A DNA stretch of 64,000 bases. Source: Phlebiopsis flavidoalba. Taxonomy: Eukaryota; Basidiomycota; Agaricomycetes; Polyporales; Phanerochaetaceae. The position numbers were made by a program, and so were the translations under genes. The notes beneath the pieces were generated by a model. It was not told the DNA's origin. It worked only from the letters and a program-made list of their open reading frames with translations, and did not search any database. The stretch lies in contig JAOCPU010000063.1 in the NCBI GenBank assembly GCA_035772785.1, positions 1 through 64,000 on the forward strand. Reading direction: 5' to 3'. Shown one piece after another: positions 44,507 to 57,195 of this stretch; within the stretch, counting starts at the first letter, position 1, and every line of letters begins with the position of its first letter.

Positions 44507-47119
44507 CTATATCAGGTCCACTCTTTCATGTGCGCCAGGTATCCGTGCTCCCTCTTGAGGCTCTTCCTGGACATCAGTTATGCGCTCGGGAGGAGCAGCA
44601 TACAGCGGGGTGAAACCCGGTGTTGGCCATCTCGCCTTCACTCCTAGATCTACGTTGACGGCTACGCTCACGGGGTGTACGCGAACCAGTCGCCAGGCGA
44701 CTGCGATCGTTCGTTGGCAGCGCGCACCTTGCGCATGGCGAGAGCACTGATCGAGTGACCAAAGAGACGATGTGCGCGAGATCGGTCCCTCCTCATGGCG
44801 AGCGGAGAGAATTTCGGCGAGGTGGGTAGCGACGAGTGTGTGCGATGGCGAGCTTGACCACCGGCTTAGGCACCGCGGCGTAATCTTGAGCGGAGACAGC
44901 CGTGGTACCCTCAGCAGCGGTAGCCCTGGAGCAGATTGTAACGATGTTGGTATCTCGACCACGAGCAATCCTCCTTCCAGCTTTGGGAGAGACATAAGAT
45001 GTAAGGTCATGAGCAGCCCTCTTGATCGAACTCGTCGTATATCTCCTCGCCAATGAGTTCTGGAAGACAGTCAGCAATGCTGGGGCATAACGTGAACCAG
45101 CGATCAAAGAGCTCACCCTCCAAGACGTCCTCAAGAGTTAGTCTGATACCAAGAGGAGCAATTGCAGGATCCAAAGTAGCCACAAAACTGAGGGGTACGG
45201 CGTCAGATCAACGTCCAGAAAGTAGGGGAAGACGCTTACTTCGTCAGCATTATCCTTAGGGAGCACGGCGTCATCGGAGATGAATTGTTCCCTGCCGGGG
45301 GCGGTCAACTTCGCCCAGGTACTTGAGGTGTCGCCGAACCACTCTTGTCATTATCCTTGCTCCTCTGCGTTTCACGTTCCTTCTTCTCGCCCTTCTCGAT
45401 ATCCGACTGGCTACCCTTGCTGCCCTTGCGCTTGAAGCTTCTGCGCCAATTCTTCTTGATGCTGCCACCCCGCACTACCGTCGGCGTTGGTCTCCGTCTC
45501 GTTGTCGGAGCTATCGCTATCACTGTCTGTGTCACTGCCGCTGCTATCGCTGATCCCAACCCGTTCCTTCAGCCGACGTGTGAGGCTTCTTCTTGACGTC
45601 CTTTTGGCTTAACGCTGAGGGCCTTTTCTTCGCTGTGACGAGACACAATGGCCATAATGCGCGAGCGGCCCCCCTGGAACTTGTCTAGGATGGCTAAAAG
45701 AACATGTTGTTGGCAACGCAGTGAATGTTGTTGAGCTTCAAGTTACGAAGTGGCGTGGACTCTACAATGAACATAATGAGGACGGAGCTGTTGACATGAA
45801 AGAAAAGACTGACCCTTGGGGTCAAGCATGAGACATTGTTTAACCAGAAGAATGCCGACGATTTTCTTGACTTTACGAGCTGGCGCGCCCTTCTCGTCTG
45901 ACGACGCAGCAGCGGTGGAGAAATCGGGCAATTCAACCTCTTCATAAAACAGGTATACGTGAGTGACCTGTGTCGCCAATCTTCCTCATGGTCTCGGTGT
46001 CGAGCTTGCTCTCGATGTTGAGCATGAACACTTTGTCGATGGGCGTCATGACCTGATTGACAACCTTCTCCTGCAAGTCGAGAGTGGCTCCGATGATTGT
46101 GACGGTATCCTTGTTGAGGTCACCGCCAAGTTGGCCAGTAGCAGCGTGCATGGCAATAAGCTCCTTCAATTCGCCCCGGCGATACATAATACGTGATGCG
46201 GACCGAGATGAACTCGAGCAGTTTCGCGACTGGCCCCGCGACGACGACACCTAGGGTCACAGGTCAGAACCTATTTTCATTTCACAGAAGAGGGACTCAC
46301 CAATGCGTAGATGAGAATGCGGACGAACCAGGCCATTTGAGCACCGATGGCCAAACCATGGCGAGTGCACACCGACTGAGGGATAATCTCAGAGAAGCTT
46401 CGAAGAGGTCAGCTGGATTCAGGCTACTTGAAGCGCGGCACTTACATGACGATAAGCACGGTACTGACGACGACGCTCTGTGCGCCGCCACCGAGGACTG
46501 GGTCTGAGATGACTGGCAATGTCTCGTTGACAATCATGTTGGCAAGGATAAGCGTGATGAGAAGGAGATGTCCATTCTTGCGGATAGGCTCGATTTTCCG
46601 GGCATATTCCTTTTTGCTTTCTGCAAAGAAGTTAGTATGAGCGTATGTCATGACACCACACACTAGGCGTGACGAGTATGCACACGACCTTGGAGCAGCG
46701 TGTGACGCTATCAGTAGACCAGCGTCATGCGCTCGATCAACTTTGACTCTCTTGGCCATGAGTGCCACACTCGCCACACATGCCGCGAGGTACGCCGATA
46801 GATGAACTCACGGTGTGCCGCTGATGCTGAGGACGTGGAGCTGAGTCTCATCCAAGCTCATGTAGCCTAGCGTAAGGCCTGCGAAGAGACCTGAGAGCAA
46901 GACAAGAACAGGAATCAAGACAGCAAAGACGATAAATTTGGCGTCATGCTTTTCTCCACGTTTGGCGAACGAGTGGGTGTTCACATTGGACTCCGAGGCA
47001 GCGTCGTGGCCGTAAATGATGCGCGTGGCGAGTTTGGGAACATGGTGGACAATGAGCTGGGAGATTGGAACGAGGATTCCAGGAGCACGGGAACGAAGAT
47101 TGAGAGGCGTAGGCACCAT
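44507..47119 (-). CDS. MAM3: CNNM/Mam3-family DUF21-CBS membrane protein
   Basis: Vacuolar or plasma-membrane divalent-metal (Mg/Co/Mn) homeostasis protein of the CorC/CNNM family. The likely start is ATG 47119 (MVPTPLNLRSRAPGILV); a start at 47361 is possible. The DUF21 membrane domain contains FIVFAVLIPVLVLLSGLFAG, LTLGYMSLDETQLHVL, EYARKIEPIRKNGHLLLITL and LANMIVNETLPVISD (46530-46830), then an IIPQSVCTRHGLAIGAQMAW block (46340-46400). The CBS pair follows: GATLDLQEKVVNQVMTP, IDKVFMLNIESKLD and SRIPVL (46120-45945), then VGILLVKQCLM and LRNLKLNNIH (45890-45715). After a Ser/Lys-rich insert comes LTLEDVLE and EELIGEEIYDEFD-type sequence (45150-45010), with a disordered tail to 44507. The order is that of fungal Mam3 proteins. 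Confidence 0.9.
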
Positions 47120-47825
47120 GCAAGACGGCGGGACGGAGTGATTGTAGAAAGTGGGAGGAGATTCCGCACCAGCCTCTCGTCTGTCTTATGAGCCTGGTGG
47201 GCCCACCGGCGCTTAGTGGCGCCCCTGCCGACCGGATGATGTCTTGGCAGCCGCGGGCGGGCCCTCCGAGGCCTCGGAAAGGAAATGACCGCCATCATAG
47301 CCTTACGTAATGCGGCGCCACAGCTTGTCTCCCGGCCTCGATTCTCCCACCTCAGAGTCATGCATAGCCTCGCTTCGATTCTATCATCCAGTAGGTATCG
47401 GCTTTTGCTAACATCCTGCTCAGTAGTTACGTTTTTTGCGGCCGTAGAATGCAGTGTGAGCGCAGAACATGCCGAAAAACGTCAGCACCTGTGTTATCAA
47501 CCGCCCGCGGACTGCGATTTCAGGTTCTACATCATCAAGATTCGGTCGAGATCCTTACGATCCAACAACACCAGTGACGATGTTGTGAAGAAGTGTTAAC
47601 AACAATGACATACCTAGAAGACAGTGTAGGTATCATAACAAAACAAATGAGTCCATGAACACGCTCTTTTGTTTCTTTCATCTCCGCAAACAAGAGAGTC
47701 ATGTCTTGACAGCCGTTGCAGTGCAAACATACTACAACTACCCCCTTGTGCGCCACGCCCTTCACGGGAGCCACGGTCTCCGCTAGTGGCCTTGTTGTCT
47801 GTACGCGTAAGCCGCATGTATTGCC
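47120..47825. other. Intergenic: MAM3 promoter and 3' flank of the next gene
   Basis: The left 250 bases hold an upstream frame (to 47361) that could extend MAM3. I see no other gene. A convincing core promoter element is not visible. Confidence 0.5.
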
Positions 47826-50197
47826 TCATGCAAGTTCATGACCCTTTACCCACACTCTGCCTGGCAAGCCAAACGCTCCCCCACGCCGGCACACCTCTTC
47901 CAGAGTATCGGTGTTCAAGTCAACCCCTATAGCGCCACTAACGTTGACCGCAACGCCACGGGACCGACTGTTGTCGTACGCAACCGATATTTGTATGAGG
48001 CCCGTGATCGGCGGCCGCTCGGGAGAGGTCATGACAATTCGTGTGCCATGCTGCGGAGGGCGCTGCGGCGTCGAAGATGGGATCCGAGGTTTGCTTGCAT
48101 TTCGTTGTGGATATCTACCTTCACAGGTATTTGGCGAGGTGTTATGGTACCTGTAATGCAGCGTAAAAAAAGAAATAGGCAGAGCTGTAAAGTCGTTCTC
48201 AACCTTGAAGAAGCGCTTGCAGCTCGTCTTCGGCAGCGGCCTCTGTATTATCCAATAGTATTCCTTCGGCAACAGACGTTGGTCTGTTAGGATCCTCAGC
48301 AGACCACTGCAGGGTCAGTAGGGTCTCATTGAGCCAGCATTGTTCCCTGACAATCTAGATCCACGTCAGCCACTGAAAGGGTCTCTCTCAGAGAAAGGAC
48401 TTGACCTCCAGAACGCCCCAAACTGCTTTCAAGTTCCCAACCCTCAATTTCTCCAAACGGAAGCCAGGGTCATTGGGCGCCTCGAACCGCAGTTGTAGTG
48501 GAGGATGAGCAGATGAGGGCGAGACCTGCAAGAAAAACGTCATTGAATGCGCCTCTGCAAATGAATTGACTCGCGCACTGACGTAGGTTGCTGTATAGTA
48601 CTCCGGCGGCAATTGACTCTGTGGGCTGAGCTTTCGGCGCATCAGTCTCAACGTGAGTACATTATGACGCTGGCGCCACTTCACCAGCATGTCCACCCAA
48701 CTGCTCGTCACGGACTGTGTGACTGGGAGCTTCAGCCGCCTCTAGAACTCCAAAGGGATTTAGGACCAATTGTATTTCCCGCATTCTCATTTGACTCATG
48801 ACCACTCCGGGGTACCTTCCGTCGTCGGTGAAGTCAAGTACATAACCGTGGGTTCTTTTGGACTTGTCATTAACAACGGGAAGAAGACGTCTTTCGGCTC
48901 ATCCAGTGACGCCAATGGGAATGTAGGCCGCAAGGCGAGGGTGTCCGTTATTACTTTCGCTTCGTCCGCGGAATGGGTGACACGTGGGAGGTGGGCAAAA
49001 TGATAGATTTGCAGTGGTCACGCCCCGCTGCAGGGCCGCGGGTGGGACCCCCCACAGAGAGAGCGGATCAAAGAGAAGTGGGATTATCGAGTGCGGGTTA
49101 AGAGAGGGTTGCTGTATGCGGGAATCAGACCGCACGTTCAGGCCGGCGATTTCGCCAGTAAAGTTCGAGATATGCGAGCGGGTGGAGCGTATGCCCTACA
49201 CAGGATACGAAAGAGAGGGTACAGTGGGAGATATCGGTAGTGGAAGCCCATAGGCCGATCGCATCCAGGAAGATATCGAGGGGGCAGAGCGTACAGGACA
49301 CGTCAGGCCTCTATACCAACCGGACATTAGTATTGATCGCGATGAGATCAAGACGGTTGGACGTGTACTGACTTCGCTATCAGCATTTTCGCTTCCTCGG
49401 ACGCGAACTTCTCGGAAATCCAGAGCGAATTCGTTTTTATTCTTGTTCGGACGGTATTGAACCTAGGCCGAAGGCCGCGACGTCGCCCTCCTTCCGCTTG
49501 CCATCACGTCCAGCATCATGATTTGTACTTCAATGTTTCCAAAGATGATGCGCTCGAGCTCACAAACCGGCGGCGTCTGTTCAGGATCGTTGACACCTCT
49601 TCGTCTTTCAGTGCACAGCGAACAAGAAATACGGCACAAGCTACGCGGTCAACGAATACCGTCCAAGGAATTGTTCTGAACCCCTCCTCCCCCTCTCTTC
49701 CTCTCCTCCCTGCGTCGTCAGAGCCAGCACTACCGTCACCAACACTGGTACAGGTCATACCGAGAGTCTTTTACTGCTGATAGCACGCTTGTAGCCGGGA
49801 GGCACGTTGTGAGGATCCTGGCGGTCAATGGCTAAGGTTGATATCAACGACGATGACTTTACCACCAAGAGTCAACGTCGACGCGTCCATCCTGTTACTT
49901 CTTTCGCGGAAATTCACTCCCATGCCTGCGGGAAAGAGCGCCCATTGCGCTCAATAACGGGATTATACACCAGTCCCATAAGCTGTGGTGCGGTCTAGGG
50001 GTAGGTACGCGCTTACCTTATGTGCATTGATGCCCAGGCGTCTGTTCGCAGAATGGTCTCGCCGTTTCTTGAGAGACTGTCCTGCGCGGCCTACTAAGAT
50101 TCAGTTCACGTTTAACATATCATTCAAACAGCCGTATTGCCGTAAACACAGACCATTGGTGTTACTGCTATGTGCTATGGCCTGTTGGCCTGCTTGA
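47826..50197 (-). CDS. MED1: Probable Mediator complex subunit 1
   Basis: Med1 belongs to the Mediator middle module that links activators to RNA polymerase II. The best evidence is an exon at about 49915-49845: after a TTTCCCGCAG acceptor it reads GMGVNFRE, then TLTLGGKVIVVDINL, matching the Med1 domain pattern in which a short G-M-G-x-E block precedes a beta hairpin LTLGGKVLVVDVD. Then follow a Gly/Ser-rich piece and RTIPWTVFVDRVACAVFL, MMLDVMASGRR (about 49510), YVLDFTDDGRYPGVVMSQM and MRMREIQLVLNPFGVLEAAE (48850-48740), SQLPPEYYTATYVSARVNSF, LQLRFEAPNDPGFRLEKLRV and SPERPPITGLIQISVAYD, ending RVWVKGHELA. The 5' limit is uncertain. The Med1 call rests on family memory of this block order. 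Confidence 0.5.
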
Positions 50198-51251
50198 ACA
50201 GAGAAGAAAGACGTATTCGATCTGTGCCGCCATTATGCAGCGTGGCCTGAGCGCGTTTGTGGAGAGAAGCCTGAGAATATGATTAATAGGGCTTTGCTCA
50301 TCGCTGGCGACTAGCACTGTTACGGATTCGTTCCGGGGGTCTCCAGAGAAGGTGCATGCGTGGAAATGATTGGGAACGCATCGTGCACGGTAAAATCTGT
50401 ATAACACTCAGTATATTTACGGTGGCTGCGTGCGTTCAGCTCTAGGCTTCCTCGTGCGCGGCGTTGCATCCATTCTGGAGGCAAAATATAATCCACCTTA
50501 TGTACAAGAAGCAGGAGATTGATGACGCAATTACCCACACGTCCGTATGAGTCGACGGTCAGTTGGTCTGCATACTTTTCGTGGAACAAGTTGGCGTGGT
50601 AGACGCTCTACAACTCGATCGATCCGTGGTGGCGCGACGCTGTCTATCGTCATTAATCATACAGTTAGCCGCCTCGTTTGTAGGCTTGGAAAGCGGACGT
50701 CGTTTCTTGGTATTGTCTGCGAACAAAAAGCTGCGACAATCTACTGAATAGCTTGATTTATCTAGTAGCTGTCAGTGTTGAGGGGGGGGCTTACGAAGCT
50801 AATATTTTTCCTCGCGATGCAGATCTTAATATTTGGTATAATACAAGATGATGATTGACGTGATATTGTCGCTCAGACCTGCCAGGGCGGGCGACTAACG
50901 GTGACGAAACCAAACATATGAGTCCAAATTCAAGTCCAAGTTCCTAGTCCTGAGTACCATTCACCACTGTACATATTTGTCGTTTGCTAGACTCTACTGG
51001 TGAATATTGGTACGTTGGCCGACATGTCGAAGTTCTGAGCATTCAACGAGACGGTCGTAACTTCAGTGTTCATAATCAGGCTCAAAAGCTCGACCATCTA
51101 AACCGACGTGACTTCTCCGGCGAAGGGGATGCGCGATTTATGTTCGTGCCTGTCGCAAGTCTCGTATTAATGGATTGTTGGGGGCTACTATACTGCCCTT
51201 CTCAAATCTTCCTGGACGACGGCATTGGACAGTAAACCTCCTGCAACTGCC
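50198..51251. other. No supportable gene
   Basis: A minus-strand frame at 50320-50589 (MFHEKYADQLTVDSYG...) looks like coding sequence by composition and might be the 5' end of the Mediator-like gene. The rest (50750-51000) is AT-rich with a G8 run near 50783 and no clear signal. Confidence 0.35.
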
Positions 51252-52605
51252 CTACTTGAGGACCTTCTCGACCCATTCCTTGTGCCTGCCGATAGCATTC
51301 GCCTCTTCATCCGCGAAGGAGTGCCATCTCACAACGTTGCTCAAGTACGGCGCGGTCTTCACGGCTAAGTCTGGGCCGACGCTCTCACACTGCGGCCAGA
51401 GTGCTGAGCTCTCCCGCCGGTTCCCCGCGACGTGACTGACTCCGAAATAGTTTGGCTCCAAGACAGAAGATCGCTGTTGCAGCTCTACAGAATGCGGAGC
51501 TTTAGCATGCTCGGTTTCGGCGTCCCGCTGAGAGCCGACTTCCCAGGCGATAGCACCAACGTGAGGACCCATTTCTTTACCATTTTTGCATCGTCGCGAG
51601 GGGACCGGGGGGGGTCGAATGACGATGTAGACTTGTTTCGGAACCAAAACGCGCGCTCGGTGGCAAACTCGTTGGGGGTCGTTCTCTCTACGTGTAGGGC
51701 TCAGATCCAGCAAACGCTCTCGTGTTCCATCCTCTGGATGGTGACGGTGCGACCATTCGAGCCGTGCATGTCGTTGCCGTCCCCACCAGTGAGCCGCAGG
51801 TAAGCCTCTACACGTTTGGCAAGAACAGAACGGGTCATCGTCCAAAGTCAGAGAAGGACCCTTTGCTGGTGCTGCTTGCGAGGGAGAAGTGAACGCTTTG
51901 ACGCGATTGTTGGACCTAGGTGTACAAACGTGGGCTGCTGTTCGCCGCCAGCCTAAGTAATGTTGAGACATGATTTAGAGTTTGAGGGTGGATGAAAGGT
52001 GGTGATGAGGTTATTGTGGTGAGTCACTTAGCTGGTATGCGAGAGAGAGCTGAAATTTTCCCGAAGCAATGCTGTCGCCTTTTATACCATTGACACAGCC
52101 GCTCTACCGTGGATACCATCTATGGACACCTCAGTCAAATATCTGACAAGAAAGTCGCGTCAGAGTTAGGCCACATTGGCGTTGTCCAAAGGACAAACGG
52201 CGCGTGGCCGTGCAGGGCTTGTACCAGGACCGGGTTATTTCGGCGGGCATCAGGGCACAGGGTCTCGCCATTCTTACACTGATCTTCCGCAGCCCAGTCA
52301 TCGACACCAAAATGAGGATCGGGAACATGCAAATAGCGCTTGTGGCCGCGGAGCCCTGGAAGCGGGTCGAGTGGATGCGATCCTCGCAGTCAAACAATTG
52401 CATTCAGTATCCGCTGCACAGCCAGGTTCAGGGGGGGTGGACCACTGCATAGCAGCTCGGCCTGCCGCGGACAATAGGGCGGCAGGCATGACCATCGCAT
52501 GCTTCGCCCCTCGCTCCCGGTACAATAGCGCAAACTGAGAGCCTGCGGTGGTACTGTGGCGTCACAAGTTACTGGACTATCTGACCTCGAAGGTGTCGGG
52601 CGCAT
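51252..52605 (-). CDS. Possible gene of unknown function
   Basis: The 239-codon minus frame at 51252-51971 ends in a coherent helical tail (DLAVKTAPYLSNVVRWHSF, DEEANAIGRHKEWVEKVLK). In a neighbouring frame, VEAYLRLTGGDGNDMHGSNG (about 51790) looks better than the long frame, and 52332-52135 gives NNPVLVQALHGHAPFVLW. These pieces read like a real protein broken by frame changes and introns. I do not recognise the family. Whether they form one gene is a guess. Confidence 0.3.
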
Positions 52606-52749
52606 TCCTCGCCCATGAAGTGTCTTGCTCTGAAGAATTGAAGGTCATGATGCATTAGACTCCGACGTATGATACCATGCGATGACTATTATACAATGTG
52701 CACATTTGTTGACATAGTCCATGCGAAATAGCGGCTTTCTTCGATACGA

Positions 52750-54195
52750 TCACGAAGACTTGGCCTTATCCTTGGCCTCGTCTTTCCCATCCTCTGCAAT
52801 CTTCTTCGCCTTGCTCGCCTTGTCTTTCAACACCTTCAAAACATCCTGGTATGTCTCCTCCGCGAGATGTTTCGCATCCTGCCCTTGCTCTGAGACAGAC
52901 GCGATCAAAGCTTGAACGTCAACGTCGGACAAGTTCTTCAAGGCCTGAAGGAAACAATCAACGATGGTTACCGAGCCGTGCACGACGGACGCACTGACCT
53001 CCTCGCACCGGGCATGCTCTTGACCCAGGAACTGAAGGCCTTCCCAGCCGCGACCCTGTGCCTCCTTTGCTTTACCTTGTACAAACTCCTTCAACTCCTT
53101 GATCTTCTCCTTGTCCCCTCCATCCTTCGCCGCCTGCTTTACGCGCTCACATGACCTCGCCGAGCGACCCCAAGCTCGAGCCAGCTGCGATGGAACGCAG
53201 CCTTGTTCTCGTTCAGGAGCTCCTTCAGCTCAGGATTCGACTCGACCTCCTTCTGCGCGGTGCTACCATACCAGCTTCCTTCACCTGCTGAGCCTTATCC
53301 TGTGCGACCTCGCGGGCTCGGTTCAGCGCGTCTGGCCCGTGCTCTTGCTCTTGCTCATGATGTCTTGCACCTGCTTTACGGTATCCTCCACGAGGGTCTT
53401 CGCCTCAGGGCCGCTGCGCTCCCGCGAGTCCCTTCAGCTCGCCCCACGACGACCCGTAGGGTGTTGGTGATCTGGGGTGAACTGTTTCTCGAGTTTCTCG
53501 AACGCATCGCCGCCGACCTTCTTGCCGAGCTCGTTCAGCTCCCCGACCCGCTTGGTGACGATGTTCATGAGTTTGCCGGCCCCCACCAACCCACTCCGTA
53601 GCGGTCGCGGCGTCCATGCCCTGCATCCCCTTGTCCTTGACATCCTTCAGCACGTTCGTCTACGTCATCGTAGGTCGCCTGAAGGGACCCCGCGCTCGAG
53701 TCGCCTCGCCATGGGTATCGTGTAGTTGGTCCGATTCGCGTCAAAGCTGTCATCGATATATTTCGACGCTCCAGGGGACGACGCCAGCATACTGCAGTCG
53801 AGTGATACCACGGAGGAAGCTGAGAACCTCCTTGGGGTTCTTAGGGGCCTTTTCGGCGATGGAATTCTTCGCTTGTACTGGTAGTAGTCATGTGCAGCGT
53901 TCGCGGTTTTGTACTGTCTGCTTTGTACCGGAGAAGTGGTACCAAGCGTATAGCCTTGAGTCACATTCTCGTTTAGCCCCCGGTTATACATGCATGGTAT
54001 ACCAGTGCTCACCTCCAGCCAAAACAAACGGCTCCGCCTGCAAGTCCTGACGCGAGATGCGACGAAGAGTTGCTTTGTGACACCGCTCGACGCACTTGAC
54101 TGGAAGCGTTGTGCGACAGGCGTGCACCTCCTACCCGGCGGGCAGAGAACCGGGTGGATGTGCGTGCTACGGGCAGCGGTGCGAGAGGCAAACAT
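52750..54195 (-). CDS. LEA-like helical protein, probably mitochondrial
   Basis: The ATG at 54195 opens MFASRTAARSTHIHPVL and RRCTPVAQRFQSSASSG, a basic Ser-rich mitochondrial presequence. After introns follow AKNSIAEKAPKNPKEVLSFL (about 53860), TYDDVVDVLKDVKDKGMQGM, KLMNIVTKRVGELNELGKKV (about 53560), TLVEDTVKQVQDIM-type sequence, KEKIKELKEFVQGKAKEAQ (53100) and the end AL-IASVSEQGQDAKHLAEET with KDKASKAKKIAEDGKDEAKD. This chain of amphipathic 11-residue-like repeats is what fungal LEA-like (late embryogenesis abundant domain) proteins show; they are linked to desiccation and stress, mostly by correlation. Two CRE-like sites lie 130-175 bases upstream. Frame changes occur at 53650 and 53400. 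Confidence 0.7.
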
Positions 54196-55008
54196 GTTGT
54201 CAAATGTGAATGTGTGTGAGGAAGGGGGCAGTGGTGTAGAAACAGATGTGGGTTGGATGCTTTTTGTAGGCCCCGCGCGCGGACGCGACGGCCGGGTCAT
54301 GGGCGGGGCGTATGTCAACCGCCGACGTCATCGCTCGGCGCGCGACCCCACACTTGCGATCGACGTCATGTCTAGACCCCAGCGTGCTTCTTCTTCGTGG
54401 CGCTCCCGACCTTTCGCACGCACATTCCGACGGTGACGCCACGGTGGGCCGTCCTTTGTTCTCCTCCATCCTGCTATGTTGCAATTTCCTCGCTGTGGCG
54501 TTCACTACTCGCAAAACTCCTGCTCATGAGTCCCTTGTCAAGGAAGCGGCGAATCTGTCCTTATCTAGACCAATCATGAGAAGTCTACTTCAAGTTGGCC
54601 CCCTTGCTAGTCGATTCCTTGGACCTTCTTTACACGTCTACGTCTATACTTCGCGAGTGTAGTTCAATGATAGTCTCCTGATGGCGATTCTGGCCCTTTG
54701 CGACACATCTTGCGATATCTCTGCGGTATTCAGGTACAGGCCGCACAACTCGAGCTTCTCAGCACCGATTCAGAACAGCCGCCGCGCCTCGAGGCAGCCC
54801 TCATGTAGGGCTGATAGGCGGATCCGTACAAAGGTGTACGTGTCCGCATCGCCCTCTCAAGTGGCATTCATTTGTTATGGGGGGGGGTCTGGTTGGTATA
54901 CTGTTTTCTCTTCCACCGCTACACCCGCTCCCCCGCCTCGCGCCTTTCCAAGCTTAGCTCACCGCCGCCTCGCCGATCCGTGGCATATAACCTTACCAGT
55001 CGTCGAAG
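54196..55008. other. Divergent promoter region
   Basis: Separates the minus-strand LEA-like gene from the plus-strand coiled-coil gene. It holds a GC-rich block (54260-54350) with two GACGTCA sites and, near 54980, the sequence GGCATATAACC some 30 bases before the start at 55009. No gene inside is supported. Confidence 0.5.
54324..54369. promoter_or_regulatory. Pair of CRE-like GACGTCA sites
   Basis: GACGTCA occurs at 54324-54330 and again, as GACGTCAT, at 54362-54369, 38 bases apart. They lie upstream of the LEA-like gene starting at 54195. ATF/CREB-type bZIP factors (Atf1/Sko1) that bind this core drive stress genes in fungi, which would suit an LEA-like target. The link is inference. Confidence 0.45.
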
Positions 55009-57195
55009 ATGTTCGCAGACGGTGAATATCATCCCGACGGCTCCGATACGAAGCGCTCGCTACAGCCTTATATGTTATCCGCGTATTGCCATTGGAAGCC
55101 GAGCGAAGAGCGTCCAATAACTCCTGGTGGTGACGCTGTGTCAGACGAACTTTCCTTTGCGAAATGGCGAAGTACGCAAGCCCCAAAGACTCCCAAGAAG
55201 GGCAAGAAGAAAGGGTCAGCGCTGCGAGAGTCGATATACTCGGGCGCAGACTCTCCTGGCTCTGCGTTCGCAGAGACAGTGAACAAGAACACCGGGTTTT
55301 CTCCTTTGAACCCTACGAAACCTTTACAAGACGCGTTCCACAGCACGCTGTCCCCTCCGCCGGCACCGAAGCCAGTGCTGGTTGGTGCAAACCCCTGCTC
55401 CGTCTCCACCTCCACGACGCGAGTTTCTGCTAGACCCGGCGCGCGTGTCAGAGAGGGAGAGCCCACCGGTGTCCGCAAAGCCCAGGACGCCGTCGCCGCT
55501 CGTCTGAAACACCGATACGTCCTTCGTTTGCGTCTGTGCGCCCACAGCTGTTCCAGAAGGCGTTTCCTGGACTCCATCAGAGGCGTGCCGTTTGATGACA
55601 CAAACATTACCTCTGCTCTGCAAGAAGCCAACGAGCGGCATCGTGCACAAGCCGCAGTCTGTTCACGCAGATAGGAGACGACTTCTTGTGTGCCGCGTTA
55701 CCCGTCCGTGTTTTCAAGAAGGTGCGGTCTCCATGGCTTTCTTAAATAAAGAAGAAGATGTATCATCGTGATTCAATAGAGAGCTGCTCGGTCGGTGTAG
55801 GCATAAGCCCTTCGGCCGTACACAGGCTGAAAGGAGATCGAAGCCGAATCGAGTACGGCTACGACTATGACAGCGGACCTTAGGAGTTCGAAGAAGAGAG
55901 ACCTCAGAAAGCCTCAGGCTCCAACGAAGGCGCAAACGTTCTCCTCACCGCGACCTCCCCCTCTCGCGCGCTTCGACTGCGAGCATTGATACCCAAGGTA
56001 AATCAACACTCGAGCACCCGTTGGTGGTTCTTTGCCTCATAAAACAATTTGAGTCACCAATACAACCCAGCGACACCACAAGAGCGCAGGCCTTGGAGCT
56101 CGGGACAGACATTGATGTTGTCTCTTCACATGGATGACTTCAATTCTGTCCTCGGGCTCAGCGACGAACAGCTGCCGACTCGAGCGAAGGCCAAAGACAG
56201 CGCAAACGCGAGGCAAGACCGTCCCCTGAGCGTCTGAGACCAGCGTCGCCGTGTCTGTGCTCAGTCTGGCGAGATGACAACATGAAAGACACCCGCGAGC
56301 GCACCACAATCAAGGTAACATCTCCCCCACCCTCGCGTTCATATTCCAGAAGGCCAACGCGAATTTGTATAGAAGTGGAGCAGCAGCAGCCCCCGAAGAA
56401 ATCAAGCTGCCCTCCTTTCGCCCGAGTGAGAGCCCATTCTTGTCAAATACCAGACCGGCGAGAGGACACAGAGCAAGACGCTCTTCATACCCCGGGAGCG
56501 CATACAGAACGTGAGTTCGCCCGCGCCGGCACCCACTTTCACCCGCTTACGTCAAAACGCTTGAATGACGGCCCGCAGGTGGCAGGCGCTGCTCGCTGCT
56601 GCTTGTACCTATACAACGATGTGCCTCGAGTTGTTGCGTCCCAATGCGTTCGCAGCAGCGAGACGCACAGGCAGCCCGCACGGCGCAGCAGGCGCGGTTC
56701 GCGACTTCGGTCGCCCCAAGTCGATGTGTACAGGGGCTCGCCGCGAAGGTGCGTGTGCATGCCCGAGGCTCGGATCGAAGCCGCTTGAACATTGCGCTCA
56801 CGTGCGGTTGCAGCTCGGGCTCGAGCAGCTGAAAGACAAGTCGTTCTGTGCGCTTCCTGAGACGATGCGCTGTCAAAGGAGAACGTCGTCGAGGAGCTTC
56901 TCTCTCCGACTTTACCTGGCGGTGCGTGCATGCGTGGCGCGTATACAGTTGCGCGGGCGCGGGCTCCGAAAATTGCAATTTGCTGACGGAAGGTGCATAC
57001 AGATATCCGGAAGTGCTGCAGATGGAAACCGAGGTCTTCCATCGCTACGCAGCAGAGAGTTCTGTCCAGACTGCATTGTCGGAGAAATTCCAGGAGATCG
57101 CGTACGGCCAGCTGCCGCATCGTCCAACCGTGCTCAGCTCGCTGTTCAAGAAGTTGTGTCGGGGTCCCTGCTGGCAGCGCGCGGAAGTGATTTGA
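55009..57195 (+). CDS. Ser/Pro-rich, coiled-coil protein of unknown function
   Basis: The ATG at 55009 opens MFADGEYHPDGSDTKRS and a 221-codon frame with Lys-rich patches (APKTPKKGKKKGSALRES) and Pro-rich linkers (STLSPPPAPKPVLVG), ending in GVPFDDTNITSALQEANER. Downstream, short plus-strand frames with splice-like joints continue through DDFNSVLGLSDEQLPTRAK (about 56130) and charged, Arg/Glu-rich helical pieces up to 57195 (for example ALSEKFQEIAYG). The pattern of a disordered head and a long coiled coil is clear in outline only, because the frame changes often and the DNA is GC-rich. I do not recognise a family. Confidence 0.45.
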
